Below are positions 34,097 to 43,877 of a stretch of 64,000 nt of DNA, one piece after another; positions within the stretch are counted from its first letter, which is position 1; each line of letters opens with the position of its first letter. The position numbers were made by a program, and so were the translations under genes. The notes beneath the pieces were generated by a model. That model did no database searches, was not told the DNA's origin, and saw only the letters and a list, made by a program, of their open reading frames with translations. The stretch is from assembly GCF_000429845.1 (NCBI RefSeq), contig NZ_AUCQ01000003.1:124001-188000 (forward strand), read 5' to 3'. The stretch is from Comamonas composti DSM 21721. GTDB taxonomy: Bacteria; Pseudomonadota; Gammaproteobacteria; Burkholderiales; Burkholderiaceae_C.

Positions 34097-34255
34097 GCTC
34101 ACCCGCAAAGGCACTGTCCCCAAGGGTTGGAGCGAAATCGGGCGATTTCTTCGCGCTGGCCCTTGCTTGCACCCCGGTGCAAGCTGCGGCGCATCGACTC
34201 GAACTCATCCCGATTGCGCTCCAACGCGCCTGCGTAGAGATCGTGAACACGCTCT
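34097..34255. repeat. Dispersed inverted-repeat element, family A, partial copy
   Basis: Shares about 160 bp with the right part of the element at 39264-39532 (GCAAAGGCACTGTCC, GGTTGGAGCGAAATCGGGCG, GCTTGCACC...GGTGCAAGC). It ends in the 19-bp terminal repeat GAGATCGTGAACACGCTCT, while the left end is missing. The last bases overlap the stop codon of the transporter gene. Confidence 0.8.
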
Positions 34256-35570
34256 AGGCAGCCTTACCCGGCGTTTGAGGCCATGCCGCCGGCAGCTCCA
34301 CAGGGTGCGAGCTTTTGAAGAAGAGCGTGGCGATCAGGCCCAGGGCCACGCCCAGCATCACATAGAACGCCGGGGCCATGGGCGAACCCGTGGTGCGGAT
34401 CAGCCAGGTCACGACAAACGGAGCAAAGCCGCCGAACACCATGACCGCCACGTTATAGCCTATGGACATGCCCGTGGAACGCACGGCGGTTGGAAACAGG
34501 TCGGCCATCAGGCTGCTGAAAACACTGAAAAACATGGCCACGAAGATGCAGACGCCCAACTGGACCAGCAGCAGCTTCTGCACCGTGGGTCCGTTGGTCA
34601 GCCAGGCATACAGCGGATAGAGCACCAGCAGATAGCCTGCGAGTGCAAACAAGGCCAGTCTGCGATGACCTATACGGTCGGACAGCAGGCCGAAAAGCGG
34701 CGTGGCCAGCATCAGCAAGGCACAGCCTGCCATTTGCGCCATGAAGGCGTCGTGCATCGGCAACTGCAAAGTGACCGTGGCATAGGTGACCAGATAGGTA
34801 AAGGTGATGTAGACGGAAACCGTGGCCGCGATCACCAGCCCCATGGCCACGAGGATTGCACGCCCATGGTTTTTCAGCACGTCCACCAGGCCTGTATTCC
34901 GGCTTCGGTCCTGTTGCTGCACAAAGGCCTGAGGCTCCTGCACATGGCGGCGTATGTAGAGCGCAACCGGGACGATGAGCAGGCCCAGTGCAAAAGGCAG
35001 GCGCCAGGCCCAGGACATGACCTGCTCGATGCTGAACAAGTCGGTAATCATGACGCCTGCGGCCGCGCTCAGAAACAAGGCCACGGACTGGCCGGTCATT
35101 TGCCAGGAGCCGTAAAAGCCGCGCTTGTCGGGCGGTGCAAGCTCGATCAGCAAGGCTGTGGAGCTGCCGAACTCGCCCCCCGTGGCAAAGCCCTGGAGCA
35201 GGCGTGTGAGCACGATGAACAAGGGGGCGGCAATCCCCACGGATTCATAGGTGGGCGCAAGGGTGATGAAGACCATGGCCAGGGCCATGAGACTGGTCAC
35301 CAGCACCATGGCCGCCTTTCGCCCCTTTCGATCGCTGTAAAGGCCCAGCAGGATCCCTCCCACGGGACGCATGAAAAAGCCCACGCCGAAGACTGCCGTG
35401 GTGAGCAGGATGCGGTTGATGTTGTCGTCGGGGTTGTCGGGATGGGCCGGGAAAAACAGCTTGGCCAGAATCGGCGTCATGAACGCAAAGACGAAAAAGT
35501 CATACCATTCCAGCGCATTGCCGATGATGGCCGCTGCAATGCTTCGCAGTGGTGGATTCCGATTGCTCAT
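34254..35570 (-). CDS. MHS-family MFS transporter (metabolite:H+ symporter)
   Basis: A 438-residue carrier with 12 predicted helices. The SDRKGRKAAM loop after helix 2 and the IIGNALEWYDFFVFAF helix 1 are signatures of the metabolite:H+ symporter group (citrate, proline/betaine, shikimate, ketoglutarate, aromatic acids). ATG 35570 has AGGAG upstream; an upstream start would add 13 residues. The stop codon lies in the end of a repeat element. The substrate is not deducible; the neighbours are unrelated. Confidence 0.9.
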   Translation of the reverse strand: MSNRNPPLRSIAAAIIGNALEWYDFFVFAFMTPILAKLFFPAHPDNPDDNINRILLTTAVFGVGFFMRPVGGILLGLYSDRKGRKAAMVLVTSLMALAMVFITLAPTYESVGIAAPLFIVLTRLLQGFATGGEFGSSTALLIELAPPDKRGFYGSWQMTGQSVALFLSAAAGVMITDLFSIEQVMSWAWRLPFALGLLIVPVALYIRRHVQEPQAFVQQQDRSRNTGLVDVLKNHGRAILVAMGLVIAATVSVYITFTYLVTYATVTLQLPMHDAFMAQMAGCALLMLATPLFGLLSDRIGHRRLALFALAGYLLVLYPLYAWLTNGPTVQKLLLVQLGVCIFVAMFFSVFSSLMADLFPTAVRSTGMSIGYNVAVMVFGGFAPFVVTWLIRTTGSPMAPAFYVMLGVALGLIATLFFKSSHPVELPAAWPQTPGKAA

Positions 35571-36043
35571 GAAAGCGTCACTCCTTGAAAAGATGTGCGT
35601 TTTTGCCATCTTTGGTTATGAGTTAAAACTTTTCTGTCCACTATATGGTGAGCGATCGAATGCCAACTCACTGCCCTCATTTACACGACGATACGCAAGA
35701 GTTTGTTTGTGTTTCACAAGGCAATATGAACCACGGGCACAGCTCGCACGGCAGGCTTCGGACACTGGCGCGCTTGGCACCACGAGCCGCAATCAAACCT
35801 GGAAATGATTGCCCATGTGGACAAGGTGTCGAGGCGGGGCTGCTTCACTTGCTACAGAGACCAAGGCCAGACTGTTGGAACGTGTTCAGGATCCAGGCCA
35901 TCTGCCCGGCCGGCTCTGCATGAGCCTGCGCCTTACTGCGGCATTGGGCCGCTGCAGGCACATGCGGCAACGACAATGTCTGTCTTCGAGACGGCGCCCC
36001 AGTGGCGCCGCACTTTTTCAGCAGATAGCCACGGAGCCTCGCC
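35571..36043. other. Intergenic region, no supported gene
   Basis: About 470 bp between divergent transporter and yjdM genes. It is more AT-rich near the transporter and should hold its promoter. No open frame has a start signal or recognisable product. A CGGCGCC...GGCGCCG hairpin followed by ACTTTTT lies at 35992-36019. Confidence 0.5.
35992..36019 (+). terminator. Terminator-like hairpin in front of yjdM
   Basis: Seven-base GC arms with a 5-base loop followed by CACTTTTT. It lies 25 bases before the yjdM start, so it could terminate an upstream transcript or act as an attenuator of yjdM. Confidence 0.5.
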
Positions 36044-36400
36044 ATGCCGCACAACACCCCAGCCTGCCCCCAATGCACGCTTGAGAACACCTACCCTGAT
36101 GGCGACCACTTCATCTGCCCCGACTGCAGCTTTGAATGGCCGCAGCAGGAAGGCTCCGAGGATGCGCAGGCCGATGAAGCATCCAAGGTGGTGCGCGACG
36201 CCAACGGCAATCCGCTGGCAGACGGCGATGCCGCCATCCTGATCAAGGACCTCAAGGTCAAGGGTGCGTCTTCCGTTCTCAAGAAAGGCAGCAAGGTCAA
36301 GGGAATACGCCTGGTCGATGGTCCCGATGGGCACAACGTGGACTGCAAGACCGACCTCGGCAGCCTGCTGCTCAAGTCCGAGTTCCTCAAGAAGGCCTGA
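36044..36400 (+). CDS. yjdM: Zinc ribbon protein YjdM (PhnA family)
   Basis: A 118-residue protein with an N-terminal zinc ribbon (CPQC at about 8-11, CPDC at about 25-28) and a C-terminal SH3-like domain (DGDAAILIKDLKVKGASSVL, then KKGSKVKGIRLVDG). This is the YjdM/PhnA family, once linked to phosphonate use but without proven phosphonate activity. It stands alone. Its stop codon overlaps a terminal repeat of family A. Confidence 0.92.
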   Translation: MPHNTPACPQCTLENTYPDGDHFICPDCSFEWPQQEGSEDAQADEASKVVRDANGNPLADGDAAILIKDLKVKGASSVLKKGSKVKGIRLVDGPDGHNVDCKTDLGSLLLKSEFLKKA

Positions 36401-36417
36401 GATCGTGAACACGCTCT
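36399..36417. repeat. Family A terminal repeat, single copy
   Basis: GAGATCGTGAACACGCTCT, identical to the right end of the element at 34255. It starts at the second base of the yjdM stop codon. Confidence 0.8.
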
Positions 36418-36492
36418 AACGGGGCCCTGCCCGGCGGTGATCCCGGGCGGTTTTGCTCCAGCGAGCCTTCCGCTCAGAGCAGGCTCTCCCTC

Positions 36493-37110
36493 TCAGTGGC
36501 GGGGCACCTCTTTCCATTCGCCAGGCTGCAGGCTCTCTAGCGAATACGGGCCTATGGCCGCACGCACCAGACGCAGCGTAGGGTGACCTATGGCTGCTGT
36601 CATGCGTCTCACCTGGCGGTTTCTGCCTTCACGGATGATCAGCTCGATCCAGCAATCGGGAATGTTCTGGCGCACACGTATCGGCGGATCACGCGGCCAG
36701 AGCACCGGGGCCGTCTCCAGCCGCCTGGCGCGCGCGGGCTGGGTCATGCCGTCCTTGAGCCGCAGGCCGCGCCTCAACTGCTCCAATGCCGCCTCCTGGG
36801 GAACACCCTCGATCTGCACCCAATACGTCTTCTCCATCTTGAAGCGCGGATCGGCAATGCGCGCCTGCAGCTTGCCGTCATCGGTGAGCAGCAGCAGGCC
36901 TTCGCTGTCGGCGTCGAGCCGGCCGGCCACATAGACACCAGCCACATCGATAAAGTCCTTGAGGCCTTGCCAGCGCCCTTCGGGCGTGAACTGGCTGAGC
37001 ACGCCATAAGGCTTGTTGAAGCACAGCAGGCGTGGCGGACCGGCGCGCAGGGCCTGGGGATCCACGCCGGACTGGGGCCTTTGGGCCTGGGGAGGTTTCT
37101 GGTAGTTCAT
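36493..37110 (-). CDS. rluE: 23S rRNA pseudouridine synthase, RluE/RsuA family
   Basis: A 205-residue pseudouridine synthase. The catalytic aspartate is in GRLDADSEGLLLLTDDG (about 67-83); LLCFNKPYGVLSQFT precedes it and EGRNRQVRRMTAAIGHPTLRLVR follows. There is no N-terminal S4 domain, and the length fits RluE, which modifies U2457 of 23S rRNA. The start is uncertain because ATG 37110 has no clear ribosome site; upstream codons remain open. Confidence 0.88.
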   Translation of the reverse strand: MNYQKPPQAQRPQSGVDPQALRAGPPRLLCFNKPYGVLSQFTPEGRWQGLKDFIDVAGVYVAGRLDADSEGLLLLTDDGKLQARIADPRFKMEKTYWVQIEGVPQEAALEQLRRGLRLKDGMTQPARARRLETAPVLWPRDPPIRVRQNIPDCWIELIIREGRNRQVRRMTAAIGHPTLRLVRAAIGPYSLESLQPGEWKEVPRH

Positions 37111-37457
37111 GGAAGAGCCCGGATTGTGAGGGCTGACGAAGGTCGCAAGGCCTGAAGCCCTGGTATCTCCACAAAAACGGGACAAACAAGGCTCAGATTC
37201 CCGCATGGTCCAAAGGGGATATGCGCTGCAATGGACTGCACAGGCGATTTGGATGAATACCAAGGTCGCGCTTGCGGGTTCGCAACTTTTTCAGCCCAGC
37301 GCCAGCTTTCAGGGACAGGGCTAGAGGGGATGCGGCCTGTCCTACGCAGCCTCTGCTCCCGAACTGACTTTGCGCATTCTCTACACACGCCTGCAAGACA
37401 TGCGAGGGACTTTTCATGGATGTCGGCGTTTCAACCATTGAAATCTAGGTGAAGCTC
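37111..37457. other. Divergent promoter region, no supported gene
   Basis: About 350 bp between the pseudouridine synthase and chemoreceptor genes. Short frames exist but none has a ribosome site or recognisable product. I could not identify a flagellar-type sigma-28 promoter by eye. Confidence 0.4.
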
Positions 37458-39251
37458 ATGAAGCTCAGCGTTAAGAAACTTTTTTCTCTTGCTCTGGCTG
37501 TCATGGCCATTGCGCTTGCCGTGGCTGGTTTTTGCATCTACCAGGTCTCCCATTCGGCATCCCTGCTCGCCGAATCCCAGACGGCGCGCTACAACTCCTA
37601 TCTGCTGGCCGATGAGCTGCGCCAGGGCTCGGATGATCTGAGCCGCCTTGCGCGGACCTATGTGGTCACCGGTGATCCACGCTGGGAGCAGCAGTACGCC
37701 GAGCTCTTGGCCATACGCAACGGTCAAAAGCCGCGCCCCAACCAGTACGAGAAAATCTACTGGGACTTTCGCGCTGCCGACATCGACCCGGGTAAGGGCA
37801 GCGGCAGTGCCATCTCGCTCAATGATTTGATGAAACATGCGGGGTTCACCGAAAAGGAATTCGGCCTGCTGCACAAGTCCGAGACCGAATCCAACGCGCT
37901 GGTCAAGCTCGAGACCACGGCCATGAACATGGTCAAGGGGTTGTACGACGATGGTACGGGCCAGTTCACCATCAAGCGCGAGCCCGACCTGGAGCAGGCC
38001 CGCGCCATGGTCCATGGGCACGACTACCACGCGATCAAGGCCCGCATCATGAAGCCGCTCGACGAGTTCCTCACCGTGCTCGACGAGCGGACCTCGGGCG
38101 CCGTCGCGGCGGCCGAGCAGACCAAGAATCAGTGGATCTGGGCGCTGGTCTCCATTGCCAGCATGCTGCTCCTGGTAATGATCTTCATGCTCTGGCACAT
38201 GTATCACCAGATCATGGCTTCGGTGCAGACGGCCATCGAGGCCTCGGACCGCATGGCGCATGGCGATCTTTCACAACGCGTGACCACGCATGGGCTGGAG
38301 GAAATCGCGCGCGTGCTGGTCTCTCTTTCCGAGATGCGCGACAACCTGACCCAGGTCGTGGCCACGGTGCGCCAGAACGCCGACAGCGTGGCCACGGCCA
38401 GTGCTCAGATCGCCCAGGGCAACAACGACCTGAGCGCACGCACCGAGCAACAGGCCAGCGCGCTCGAAGAGACGGCGGCCTCCATGGAGCAACTGAGCAC
38501 AACGGTGCGCCAGAACGCAGATAACGCCAGGCAGGCCAACCAGCTCGCGAGCACGGCCTCCACCGTGGCCACGGATGGCGGCGAGGCCGTGAACCGCGTG
38601 GTATCGACCATGAAGGACATCCACAGCAGCTCGCAGCGCATTGCCGACATCATCGGCGTCATAGACGGCATTGCCTTCCAGACCAACATCCTTGCACTCA
38701 ACGCGGCCGTGGAAGCCGCGCGCGCTGGCGAGCAGGGGCGGGGCTTTGCCGTGGTGGCGGGCGAGGTGCGTACCCTGGCCCAGCGCAGTGCAGAAGCCGC
38801 CAAGCAGATCAAGGAGCTGATCACGGCCAGTGTGGAGCGCGTGCAGCAAGGCACGACCCAGGTCGACCAGGCAGGTGCGACCATGAACGAAGTGGTCAGC
38901 GCCATACGACGCGTGACCGACATCGTCGGCGAGATCAGTGTTGCAAGCAATGAACAAAGCCAGGGCGTGAGCCAGGTCGGCGAGGCCGTGACCCAGATGG
39001 ACCAGGCCACGCAGCAGAACGCGGCACTGGTCGAGGAGTCGGCAGCGGCCGCCACCCATCTGCAATCCCAGGCGGAAAAGCTGGTCGCAGCCGTTGCCGT
39101 ATTTCAGCTCGACCCCCAGGCCCATCTACAGCCCGCCCAGCAGCCTGCACTCGCGCCAGCCGCCGCTCAGCCTGCGCGCTCAGGCATGCCGGGTGGACGC
39201 TTGTCGTTCAAGAGCCTGGTGCGCAAGACACCGGCCCACGAGCCGGTCTGA
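37458..39251 (+). CDS. Methyl-accepting chemotaxis protein
   Basis: A 597-residue transmembrane chemoreceptor. Helix TM1 lies at about 7-29 ([21 protein letters not shown]), then a periplasmic ligand domain of about 190 residues, TM2 near 225-250 ([19 protein letters not shown]), HAMP, and the signalling domain with the conserved tip ([21 protein letters not shown]). There is no C-terminal CheR/CheB tether pentapeptide; the tail is Pro/Ala-rich. ATG 37458 follows AGGTGA; GTG 37449 is three codons upstream. The ligand is unknown. Confidence 0.95.
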   Translation: MKLSVKKLFSLALAVMAIALAVAGFCIYQVSHSASLLAESQTARYNSYLLADELRQGSDDLSRLARTYVVTGDPRWEQQYAELLAIRNGQKPRPNQYEKIYWDFRAADIDPGKGSGSAISLNDLMKHAGFTEKEFGLLHKSETESNALVKLETTAMNMVKGLYDDGTGQFTIKREPDLEQARAMVHGHDYHAIKARIMKPLDEFLTVLDERTSGAVAAAEQTKNQWIWALVSIASMLLLVMIFMLWHMYHQIMASVQTAIEASDRMAHGDLSQRVTTHGLEEIARVLVSLSEMRDNLTQVVATVRQNADSVATASAQIAQGNNDLSARTEQQASALEETAASMEQLSTTVRQNADNARQANQLASTASTVATDGGEAVNRVVSTMKDIHSSSQRIADIIGVIDGIAFQTNILALNAAVEAARAGEQGRGFAVVAGEVRTLAQRSAEAAKQIKELITASVERVQQGTTQVDQAGATMNEVVSAIRRVTDIVGEISVASNEQSQGVSQVGEAVTQMDQATQQNAALVEESAAAATHLQSQAEKLVAAVAVFQLDPQAHLQPAQQPALAPAAAQPARSGMPGGRLSFKSLVRKTPAHEPV

Positions 39252-39263
39252 GCCGGCGCTTTT

Positions 39264-39532
39264 AGAACGTGTTTACGATCTCCTCGGCGCCGCGCCAGTG
39301 TCTTTGCGGGATGGGATACGAGGCGCGACACCGCAGCAATAGCCGTGCTATTGCGAGGATTCGCAACGCTGTAGACCGCCCGCAAAGGCACTGTCCCGAA
39401 GGGTTGGAGCGAAATCGGGCGATTTCTTCGCGCTGTGGCTTGCTTGCACCTCGGTGCAAGCTGCGCCCCATCGCTTTGAACTCATCCCGATTGCGCTCCA
39501 ACGCGGCAGCGTAGAGATCGTAAACACGTTCT
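39264..39532. repeat. Family A inverted-repeat element, complete 269-bp copy
   Basis: Bounded by perfect 19-bp terminal inverted repeats, AGAACGTGTTTACGATCTC and its complement. Inside are several palindromes (GCTTGCACCTCGGTGCAAGC; TTGGAGCGAAATCGGG near GATTGCGCTCCAA). No coding frame fits a transposase, so it is a non-autonomous MITE-like element or a structured RNA region. It begins 13 bases after the chemoreceptor stop codon. Confidence 0.88.
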
Positions 39533-39557
39533 TAGAGGAGGCGCCGGCGGCCTTGTC

Positions 39558-40103
39558 TCAAAGGCGCTTTTCCTTGGCCTCGATCAGCTTTTGCATGAGC
39601 TGGCAGACCTGCTTGGCCTGCTCCTGCGTGATGTCTATGTTTTCGATCACCGAGCGCTTGAACTGTATGCCGCTGACGGCCCCGCTATTCTCCACAAAGC
39701 CCAGGGTCAGCGTGCGATTCAGAAAGTAGATCAGCGCAGCTATGCCAAAGCCGAGCAGCATCACCAGCAGGCCGGCCACGGGGCTGCGGGCCAGCATGGG
39801 CAGGCCCATGAAGATGGCCATGGCGCTGATGGCTGCAGCCGTCTTCCAGGGCTTGTGATAGCCATAGTAGGTCGAGCAAATGCCTTGCAGCGGAATCAGG
39901 CGCGACTGGGTCCCCGACAGCGATGCGCTGCTGAACTCCAGGCGCTCGCTGCCCACGAGAATGGTGGTTGTGGGATCGATGTTCACCTTGGAAAGAATCC
40001 AGGCCACGAGACCGCCCTCGCGTCCGGTGATGGCAATGTGATTGCCCTGATTGTCTATGGGCTGCTCGCTGGCTTTCCAGGCTTTGATGACTAATGCGCT
40101 CAT
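39558..40103 (-). CDS. Membrane protein of unknown function
   Basis: A 181-residue protein with two adjacent hydrophobic helices (about residues 87-105 and 107-127) and soluble domains on both sides. The C-terminal part (FKRSVIENIDITQEQAKQVC, then QLMQKLIEAKEK) looks helical. A strong AAGGAG lies nine bases before ATG 40103, supporting expression. No enzymatic motif is visible and I do not recognise the family. It stands alone beside a repeat element. Confidence 0.75.
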   Translation of the reverse strand: MSALVIKAWKASEQPIDNQGNHIAITGREGGLVAWILSKVNIDPTTTILVGSERLEFSSASLSGTQSRLIPLQGICSTYYGYHKPWKTAAAISAMAIFMGLPMLARSPVAGLLVMLLGFGIAALIYFLNRTLTLGFVENSGAVSGIQFKRSVIENIDITQEQAKQVCQLMQKLIEAKEKRL

Positions 40104-40280
40104 GCAGACTATCTCCTTGAGATGGATTGGATCGGAGCCTGTTCCATGGCGTTTTGGCGCTGTGTCAACAGGCGAAGCCCGTGATTACAACATGTTGCAT
40201 CGCTGATATGCCTGCTTCGGCAGTGAACAATGATTGCTCCTCCATCAAGGCCAGCCTCTGATTCTCGGGCATGGACGCCT

Positions 40281-41147
40281 TCACGGGCCTGCGCGTTGCA
40301 AGGCCTTGGCGTGGCGCTGCAAGACCTGCTCTGCACGCTTGAGCATGGGCGCGTCGATCATGCGCCCGTCGAGCACGCAGACCCCACCTCCAGCTTCGCT
40401 CAACGCCTGTTGCACTCTGCGCGCCTGGACCACTGCGGCCTCGTCGGGATCGAAGACTGCGTGCAGCGGCGCCACCTGGGCCGGGTGTATGCACAGCTTG
40501 CCGCCAAAGCCCATGCGCAGCGCACGCTGTGCATCGTGCTGCAGACGCTCGGGGTGGACGGTGTCCACGGTCACCCCGTCCACGGGGGCAGCAAGGCCCG
40601 CGCGGCGGGAGGCCAGCACCAGGGCCATGCGCACAGGCAGCAGCTCCTGCTCGTCAAGGCTGCAGTCCATGCCTGCGTCGACCTGAAAATCCAGGTGGCC
40701 GAAGACCAGGCGCACGGCGCACGGCGTTCTGGCGATCTCGTCCACGGCGTCGAGCCCCGCCACGCTTTCGATCAGCGGCACGATGGCCGCCCGGGGGCCT
40801 GCCGCAGCGGCCACGGCCAGCAGGGTGGCAGCGCTTTCGGCCTTGGGCAGCACGGCACCGCAAAGGCCCTGCTGCACGAGCCCGGCCAGAGCCTGCACAT
40901 CCTCCTCATGCCAGGGTGTCTGCGCGGCGTTGATGCGTACCAGCAGGCGCATGCGGCTGGCCGGCAGCAAGCCCTGGATGGCCTGGACCAGGGCCTGGCG
41001 CGCGCCATTCTTGTCACCCGGGGCCACGGCATCCTCCCAGTCGGCGATGACCATGTCGGTGCCGCTGGCCAGGGCCTTGCCAAGACGCTCGGGCCGGGAA
41101 GCCGGAACGAACAGGAATGAGCAGGCCTGTTGAAGCAAGTCGTACAT
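40281..41147 (-). CDS. ccl: CitE-type CoA ester lyase, likely (S)-citramalyl-CoA lyase
   Basis: A 288-residue HpcH/HpaI-CitE family lyase. SFLFVPASRPERLGKAL, DWEDAVAP, LIESVAGL and FGHLDFQVDAG carry the CoA- and magnesium-binding residues of CitE/citramalyl-CoA lyases. In the itaconate route it splits citramalyl-CoA into acetyl-CoA and pyruvate. It is last in an operon with a CoA-transferase, MmgE/PrpD, acyl-CoA dehydrogenase and MaoC hydratase, the same set as the itaconate cluster of Pseudomonas aeruginosa. The substrate is inferred from that context; beta-methylmalyl-CoA or malyl-CoA are alternatives. Confidence 0.78.
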   Translation of the reverse strand: MYDLLQQACSFLFVPASRPERLGKALASGTDMVIADWEDAVAPGDKNGARQALVQAIQGLLPASRMRLLVRINAAQTPWHEEDVQALAGLVQQGLCGAVLPKAESAATLLAVAAAAGPRAAIVPLIESVAGLDAVDEIARTPCAVRLVFGHLDFQVDAGMDCSLDEQELLPVRMALVLASRRAGLAAPVDGVTVDTVHPERLQHDAQRALRMGFGGKLCIHPAQVAPLHAVFDPDEAAVVQARRVQQALSEAGGGVCVLDGRMIDAPMLKRAEQVLQRHAKALQRAGP

Positions 41148-41157
41148 ATGCTGCGAC

Positions 41158-42582
41158 CTAAGCAAGCAAGTGCCCGATGCGGTCCATGGCAGCCACCTGC
41201 CACAGCTGCTGCACCGCCTGCTGCACCCGCTCTGCCGGCAACGCACTGCCATAGGCGGCCAGGCGCAAGGCCTTGGCGGTGATTTCCTCGCGGCTCAAGG
41301 TGTTGCCCGGGTCGCCCTTGGGTTCGTCCACCCGGCCGTGCAGGCTGCGTCCATCCGTGGTCTGCACCGTCACCTTGCCAATCCAGCGTTGGGGGTAGGC
41401 GGCATCCACTTCGGGGTCCAGCACCATGCTGACCTTGTCGCGCATGGCCACAGTGTCGGCCGCCAGGTACTGGGTGTCGAACTCGGTCAACCCCGCATGC
41501 CCAAAGCGTGCCGCCAGCGCCAGCACCGTGCCCATGGAGAACTTGCTCTGGTGCACCGTGACGGGCGAGGTGACAGGCCCCAGCACATCGATGGCGCCCT
41601 GGTGCACATGGCAGATGACTTGCGCGATATCGCCCAACGCCACCCCATGCTGCTGCATGACCTGCAGCAAGGCATCGGCCGCCGGATGGGTGTGGCGGCA
41701 GGAGGCATGCCATTTGAAGCTGGTCTCGGCCGTGGCCCAGCGCGTGCCCAAACCATCGGTGAGCTTGGCGGGGTTGCTGTCGCTGGACATGCCGGCCGCC
41801 AGGCCCTGGGGGCCGGTGAAGATGTCCTGCGCGCCGGTGAAGCCATCCTGTGCCAGATAGGCCGCCATCAAACCCGCCGATGCCGCATGTGCCGTGTGCA
41901 GCTGTTTGCTGTCGGCAGCGGTGCGCAAAAACTCCCACAGGCCGGCGGACTGCGTGCCGGCAGAGCCGAATGCATGCTGCATTTGCAGCGGCGTCAGCCC
42001 CAGCAGATTGCCCACGGCTGCGGCCGCAGCCAAGGTGCCGGCCGTGCCCGTGGTGTGGAAGATTTTGTAGTGGCTGCGGCCCAGAAACTCGCCCACGCGT
42101 ATGCCCACCTCGTAGCCGGCCACGCAGGCCGCCATCAGCTGCGCGCCGCTGGCGCCCATGCTCTGGGCCACGGCCACGGCCGCCGGAAACACCACGGCCG
42201 CGGGGTGGAACACCGAACCGTTGTGCACATCGTCCTGCTCGGCCACATGCGAGGCGGCGGCGTTGGCCAGGGCGGCCATCATGGGCGAGGTGGTGGCGCT
42301 TTGGCCTATGACCTCGCAAGGGCCTTGGGCCGGCCCTTGCGACAGCGCAAAGCGCGCCAGGCTCAGCACCGGGCGGGCACCTTGCCCGGCCAGCACCGAG
42401 CCGAACCAGTCCACCCACAGGTCTTCGGCCTTGCGCTGCACGGCGGCGGGCACATCGCTCCAGGCGAGCGTGGCGGCGAACTGGGCCAGCGGATGCACCG
42501 CCACCTGGCTTTCTTGCTTCATATCGGTCTCCAGCGCAGCCTGCATCTGCATGGGCTGCTCTTGTTTTAGGGTTTTAAACAT
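41158..42582 (-). CDS. MmgE/PrpD-family protein
   Basis: A 474-residue member of the 2-methylcitrate dehydratase/cis-aconitate decarboxylase family. ASHVAEQDDVHNGSVFHPAAV and SFKWHASCRHTHPAADALL are typical active-site segments. Relatives dehydrate methylcitrate or work on aconitate, itaconate-like or other tricarboxylates. The start overlaps the CoA-transferase stop by 8 bases. A family member is also present in the Pseudomonas itaconate operon, where its role is not clear. No prpC or prpB is nearby, so methylcitrate metabolism is unlikely. Confidence 0.82.
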   Translation of the reverse strand: MFKTLKQEQPMQMQAALETDMKQESQVAVHPLAQFAATLAWSDVPAAVQRKAEDLWVDWFGSVLAGQGARPVLSLARFALSQGPAQGPCEVIGQSATTSPMMAALANAAASHVAEQDDVHNGSVFHPAAVVFPAAVAVAQSMGASGAQLMAACVAGYEVGIRVGEFLGRSHYKIFHTTGTAGTLAAAAAVGNLLGLTPLQMQHAFGSAGTQSAGLWEFLRTAADSKQLHTAHAASAGLMAAYLAQDGFTGAQDIFTGPQGLAAGMSSDSNPAKLTDGLGTRWATAETSFKWHASCRHTHPAADALLQVMQQHGVALGDIAQVICHVHQGAIDVLGPVTSPVTVHQSKFSMGTVLALAARFGHAGLTEFDTQYLAADTVAMRDKVSMVLDPEVDAAYPQRWIGKVTVQTTDGRSLHGRVDEPKGDPGNTLSREEITAKALRLAAYGSALPAERVQQAVQQLWQVAAMDRIGHLLA

Positions 42583-43783
42583 CCATGGCCTTGGCGCTTT
42601 GCGCCTGCTGCAGCGCCCCGATCTGTTCGGCACTCCAGCCCAGCTCGGCCAGGATGGCGGCGTTGTGCTGGCCCACGGCAGGTATGGGGTCCATGCGGTA
42701 GTCAAAGGCGCTGTTCACGCCCGGAGGCAGCAGGGCCGGCACCTCGCCCACGGGCGTGGCCACAGAGCGCCAGCGCTGGCGCGCAGCCAGCTGCGGATGG
42801 GCCCACAGCCCCGCCATATCGTTGACATGGGCGTTGGCAATGCCGGCCGCATCCAGGCGCTGCACCACCTGGGCCGAAGTCAGTTGCGCGAACTCCTGCA
42901 GAATCAGTTCCTGCAATTCCGCCCTGTTGGCATTGCGCTGGGCATTGCTGTGAAAGCGCGCATCCACGGCCACCTCGGGGCGCAACAGCACCTGGTCGCA
43001 AAACACCTTCCATTCGCGCTCGTTCTGCAGGCCCAGCATCACCGTGCCGCCGTCGCCGGCCGTGAATGGCCCATAGGGGTAGATGCTGGCGTGCGAGGCC
43101 CCGGTGCGCGGTGGCGGCGTGGCGCCGTCGTAGGCGTAGTACAGCGGGTAGCCCATCCACTCGCCCATGGCTTCGAGCATGGAGACGTCGATATGGCTGC
43201 CCTCGCCCGTTCTGCCGCGCAGCAGCAGGGCCGAGAGGATGTTGGTGTAGGCATACATGCCTGCCGCAATATCGGCCACCGAGATGCCGGACTTGCTCGG
43301 TGTCTCCGGCGTGCCGGTGACGGACAGAAAACCCGCCTCGCTCTGGATCAGCAGGTCATAGGCTTTTTTGTCGCGGTAGGGGCCGTCGCTGCCATAACCG
43401 CTGATGTCGCAAACGATGAGCCTGGGGTTGTGCGCCTTCAAGTCCGCATACGACAGCCCCATACGCGCCGCAGCGCCGGGCGCCAGGTTTTGCACCAGCA
43501 CATCGGCCGTCTTCAGCAGCTCCAGCAGTGCTGCCTTGGCCTGGGGCAGCTTCACATCCAGCGCCAGGCTTTGCTTGCTGCGGTTGATCCAGGTGAAGTG
43601 CGAGGACTGGCCCTTCACGCGCTGGTCATAGCCGCGCGCAAAGTCGCCGCTGCCGGGCCGCTCCACCTTGATCACGCGCGCGCCCAGATCGGCCAGCTGG
43701 CGCGTGCAAAACGGTGCGGCCACCGCATGTTCCAGCGAGACCACGGTGATGCCATCCAGAGGGCGAATTGCTTGTTTTGTCAT
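42575..43783 (-). CDS. ict: Class III CoA-transferase (CaiB/BaiF), likely itaconate CoA-transferase
   Basis: A 402-residue family III CoA-transferase. The catalytic aspartate is in KKAYDLLIQSEAGFLSVTG (about residue 145), with GARVIKVERPGSGDFAR and GSHIDVSMLEAM as conserved parts. It moves CoA from succinyl-CoA or another donor to a carboxylic acid. Flanking MmgE/PrpD, CitE-type lyase and MaoC hydratase genes make itaconate the best guess; mesaconate, citramalate or a related C5 acid are possible. Confidence 0.78.
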   Translation of the reverse strand: MTKQAIRPLDGITVVSLEHAVAAPFCTRQLADLGARVIKVERPGSGDFARGYDQRVKGQSSHFTWINRSKQSLALDVKLPQAKAALLELLKTADVLVQNLAPGAAARMGLSYADLKAHNPRLIVCDISGYGSDGPYRDKKAYDLLIQSEAGFLSVTGTPETPSKSGISVADIAAGMYAYTNILSALLLRGRTGEGSHIDVSMLEAMGEWMGYPLYYAYDGATPPPRTGASHASIYPYGPFTAGDGGTVMLGLQNEREWKVFCDQVLLRPEVAVDARFHSNAQRNANRAELQELILQEFAQLTSAQVVQRLDAAGIANAHVNDMAGLWAHPQLAARQRWRSVATPVGEVPALLPPGVNSAFDYRMDPIPAVGQHNAAILAELGWSAEQIGALQQAQSAKAMDV

Positions 43784-43814
43784 CTTGTCGATCCACGGTG
43801 AATGCCAACGGTAA

Positions 43815-43870
43815 GGCCCTGCCCCTCACCCCAACCCTCTCCCCGAAGGGGCGAGGGCGTAAAGCCGGGG
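43815..43870. repeat. Fragment of repeat family B
   Basis: CCTCACCCCAACCCTCTCC, then CCGAAGGGGCGAGGG, matches the outer hairpin of family B copies at 1812 and 47270. The conserved GACGACAGCC core is absent. It lies between the acyl-CoA dehydrogenase and CoA-transferase genes. Confidence 0.7.
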
Positions 43871-43877
43871 GTGTGCA

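Noticed and set aside
39264-39532. Possible insertion sequence
   Set aside because: Terminal inverted repeats are perfect, but the 269-bp interior cannot encode a transposase; it is better called a non-autonomous repeat.
40281-41147. HpaI aldolase completing the hpa pathway
   Set aside because: The protein has CitE-type CoA-lyase motifs (LIESVAGL, FGHLDFQVDAG) and lies in the itaconate-like operon, not with hpa.
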